Positions 61,973 through 64,000 of a stretch of DNA of 64,000 nucleotides are shown piece by piece. Each line of letters starts with the position of its first letter. Position 1 is the stretch's first letter. This stretch comes from Gari tellinella. Lineage: Eukaryota; Mollusca; Bivalvia; Cardiida; Psammobiidae. The stretch lies in contig OV277864.1 in assembly GCA_922989275.2 (NCBI GenBank), positions 49,165,550 to 49,229,549 of the forward strand, given 5' to 3'. Below the pieces are notes generated by a model. That model had not been told where the DNA came from. It worked only from the letters and a program-made list of their open reading frames with translations, and made no database searches. Made by a program: the position numbers and the translations under genes.

Positions 61973-62345
61973 CAAAAACGAGCCAAGTCGAGCTTACCGG
62001 TATATCAAGTTGGTTTATTAGCAACCCGTCTTGCTTATTGAATTTACTCTGAAACTTTGGCGAATCTAGACACGTATCTATGGGGGTTTCTATCGGTGCC
62101 TCATTTGTTTTGAACATGCAAGAAAAGAAAATTAAAGTTCGGGGATGGCCAGACAATTGCTGATTCATTTCAACCCCGGCCTCTGCCACACGTCTCCCTA
62201 GTGGACCATGCAGACAAATTAAAATAACCCTAATTACCATACATAGGGCTCGCATAGTCAATCCTCTATTATTTATCCATCATGGTGTTCTTTGAAATGT
62301 TTTTGTTAACCCGTTGCCTGTCGATGGCGACTTAACTGTTAGTTT
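61973..62345. other. Single-copy island, then A-like start
   Basis: 62000-62260 is repeat-free with moderate GC. The 134-codon reverse frame here runs into hairpin-1 and so is not credible. 62308-62345 (TTAACCCGTTGCCTGTCGATGG) resembles an A end. Confidence 0.45.
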
Positions 62346-62380
62346 GCAAACAGTTTGGATCCAGATCAGACGCCACGTAA
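62346..62380. repeat. Half hairpin-1
   Basis: CAAACAGTTTGGATCCAGATC and AGACGCCACG; no second arm. Confidence 0.7.
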
Positions 62381-62569
62381 AATATACTTCACTGGCATTG
62401 GACAAACGATTTGACGTGTATATAATTATGAAATAAAAGAGCTAATATAGTTGCAAAATTGTAGATTCACAGAATGTCCAAAGAAGCATTACTTTTGTAT
62501 TATATTATCAAGACCAAAAATGCAAAAAAAACGCCCAACAAACACCCAACCGAAAGCACAGACGCACTA

Positions 62570-62819
62570 TACAGTGGAGAATCTGTTATTCTTTCCCGTT
62601 TAAACGCAAACGTACGCAAACGCAAAACACTAAAACGTAGAAAAGAACAACTTTTGGACAATTCTGATAATTCTTGTTTATCTTGGTGGCAAACAGTTTG
62701 GAGCCTGATCAGACGCCGGGTTACCCGGCGTCTGATCTGGCTCCAAACTGTTTGCACTGCAAATAATAGTTTTAGCGTAAACGCGTTCATTGGGAAAGAA
62801 TAACAGATTCTCCACTATA
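62570..62819 (-). mobile_element. Family B, young subgroup
   Basis: 250 bp, TACAGTGGAGAATCTG to GATTCTCCACTATA. Hairpin-1 at 62690-62754, tip CGGGTTACCCG. Confidence 0.92.
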
Positions 62820-63401
62820 ACTATAACAGAAAAGAAAACACAAATATAACTAGGATTGACATTCTTACAGATTTTCGCGCATATTACTGTGGAAAAGACA
62901 TTGTTATTTCCTAATAAACCGTTCAGTCTCAAATACATGTACACGTACGTATGTCTTTTGTGAGTTTTTGGTGTAGTCCATTTTATACTTTTTAGTGTTG
63001 TTATATTTTTATAAATTAATTGGAACATAACAAAAAGAGTTCAGACCAAAGACTAAACAGAGTTCATGTGGAAGTTCACTGATTTGAGTCAATACTGTTT
63101 GCATATGGCAAGTATACTCTTTGCAGTTATACACGTAGATATAGGATTCAATCAGTTCATAATAAAAACAGATGCTCTGGGTGGCTTTTCTAAATTACTA
63201 TTGTTTGACATTGAGCAACCTTGTGTATGTCAAGATTTGCATTGTTTATTTCATGCAAATTCACTGTGAACAGGCTTGCCTGGTTTGAACATAGCCTCGG
63301 GCATTTCCGATCTAGCGGATGTTTAACAGATAAGATAAAGCCTACCAGAATAACCTTCAAAATACTATGAAATGGTTCCATGTGGCAGGTGGTTATCACA
63401 G
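62820..63401. other. Spacer without recognised feature
   Basis: Contains a B end stub (TACTGTGGAAAAGACATTG at 62885) and hairpin-like debris near 63060-63110. No gene supported. Confidence 0.4.
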
Positions 63402-63665
63402 TACAGTGGAAATCACGTTATTCTTTCAAATTTAACTATTTCGCTCTCAATGACGCTTTAAAGCGCGTTTGCAAACAGTTTGGATCCTGATCAGACACCG
63501 CGTAACGCGGCGTCTGATCAGGACCCACACTGTTTGACACTCTTATCGATATTTACTAGGTCATACAACCTTAAATATAATTTTGAAACGTGTATTGCAG
63601 ACAACAATACTGAAGCAGACGACAATAAAGCGGTAAATGGGGTAAAACTCTCCAGAATAATTTAA
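63402..63665 (+). mobile_element. B end stub followed by family A
   Basis: 63402-63431 is TACAGTGGAAATCACGTTATT and TCTTTC. Family A begins at the next TTAA (63432, TTAACTATTTCGCTCTC). Hairpin-1 at 63472-63536 with tip CGCGTAACGCG; GAAGCAGACGACAATAAAGCGG; closes near TTAA 63662. Confidence 0.85.
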
Positions 63666-63787
63666 CATTCATGCCTGGCAATGAACTAGATACTTATGTG
63701 TTTGTCGTACGATCACCTTATGGATATATGATGGTGATCTAAAGACATTGCACTGATTTTCCAGACTACAGAACATTTCCTATGTAA

Positions 63788-63930
63788 CGAATGAGATTAG
63801 CCGAAATCATCTTCGTGAAATCAACATAAACTCATCTCAGTATCCCTCATCATTCATCGGCGCTATAATTTATGACCTAAACAATGTCACGGTGTCGTAA
63901 AACCAAACTCACCCATCCACCCACCCATCT
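63788..63930 (+). repeat. SINE-like repeat N, copy 4 (3' part)
   Basis: ACGAATGAGATTAGCCGAAATC, CATTCATCGGCGCTATAATT, GTGTCGTAAAACCAAACTC and a CCATCCACCCACCCATC tail. Confidence 0.65.
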
Positions 63931-64000
63931 ACTTGTTTCTGTTTATGCTTTTGATGTCAACTGTTTGAACTATGTTTCTTATCATTTAGGTCGATTTGTT

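Noticed and set aside
61857..62261. 134-codon reverse frame
   Set aside because: Its C-terminal third is the read-through of hairpin-1 at 61908-61972, with the typical SLDPEQTP-like peptide.
1..64000. Regular palindromic repeats as a possible CRISPR array
   Set aside because: Copies are irregularly spaced, in both orientations and embedded in longer transposons; no cas genes, and the DNA looks eukaryotic.

Overview
This is a stretch of animal nuclear DNA, AT-rich, with no supportable protein-coding gene. The longest open frame is 143 codons, and most open frames are read-throughs of repeats. The organism is most likely a bivalve mollusc. I infer this from the density and style of the hairpin MITEs and from the general look of the interspersed repeats, not from any gene; confidence is moderate at best. 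I saw no bacterial operon, rRNA, canonical tRNA, CRISPR array or virus-like gene.

The window is dominated by short non-autonomous DNA transposons (MITEs) built around long, nearly perfect palindromes. Two palindrome modules recur. Hairpin-1 is almost always 65 nt (31-nt arms, 3-nt tip), starts CAAACAGT and reads inward through CTGATCAG-type sequence to a CG-rich tip; about 35 fairly intact copies and many broken ones are present. Hairpin-2 is about 62-80 nt, usually opening CTTAAAGCAGG and reading through AAGTAAAGCAGAA to a tip such as GCGCCTTAAGGCGC.

Family names used below. TTAA-flanked, piggyBac-like ends: A (TTAACCCTTTCACTG ends, hairpin-1, then GCAGACGACAAT repeats, about 200-270 bp); A2 (TTAACTCTTTGCATGC ends, otherwise like A); C (TTAACCCATTACCCCATA-type ends, hairpin-2, about 235-255 bp); G (CCTGAAACTTT on one side, GACGAGTATACTCGTC on the other, hairpin-1 variant, about 250 bp). 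TA-flanked, Tc1/mariner- or pogo-like ends: B (TACAGTGGAGAATC ends, hairpin-1, 249-251 bp); D (TACAGTGCTCCCTC ends, hairpin-1, about 330-365 bp); E (TACAGTAAAACCTCTC ends, hairpin-2, about 208 bp). F denotes hairpin-2 variants without recognisable ends. H, K, L and two large foldbacks are separate palindromic elements. N is a SINE-like dispersed repeat. R and R3 are unclassified dispersed repeats.

Layout: 0-9 kb holds scattered A, B, C, D, G and F copies with single-copy spacers. 9-17 kb holds A and C copies, N repeats and a degenerate tandem array at 12.6-13.1 kb. 17-24 kb holds a GC-richer single-copy island with an X-box-like palindrome at 18.09 kb, more A copies and two H foldbacks. 25-30 kb is a nest of B, C, D and G plus a tandem duplication of about 0.95 kb, whose second copy carries two further insertions (272 bp and 532 bp). 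30-40 kb has A, A2, C, G, the K element and a 37-bp minisatellite. 40-53 kb is the densest part: nested B/C/A elements, a 942-bp TTAA foldback, and four near-identical B copies within 2.1 kb. 53-64 kb continues with A, B, C, D and E.

The main biological point is modular. The same hairpins occur inside MITEs with unrelated ends and target sites. Hairpin arms change together so that pairing is kept, and hairpins collapse into partial or empty forms inside otherwise complete elements. Nested insertions in the window directly support TA duplication for B and D and point to TTAA targeting for C.
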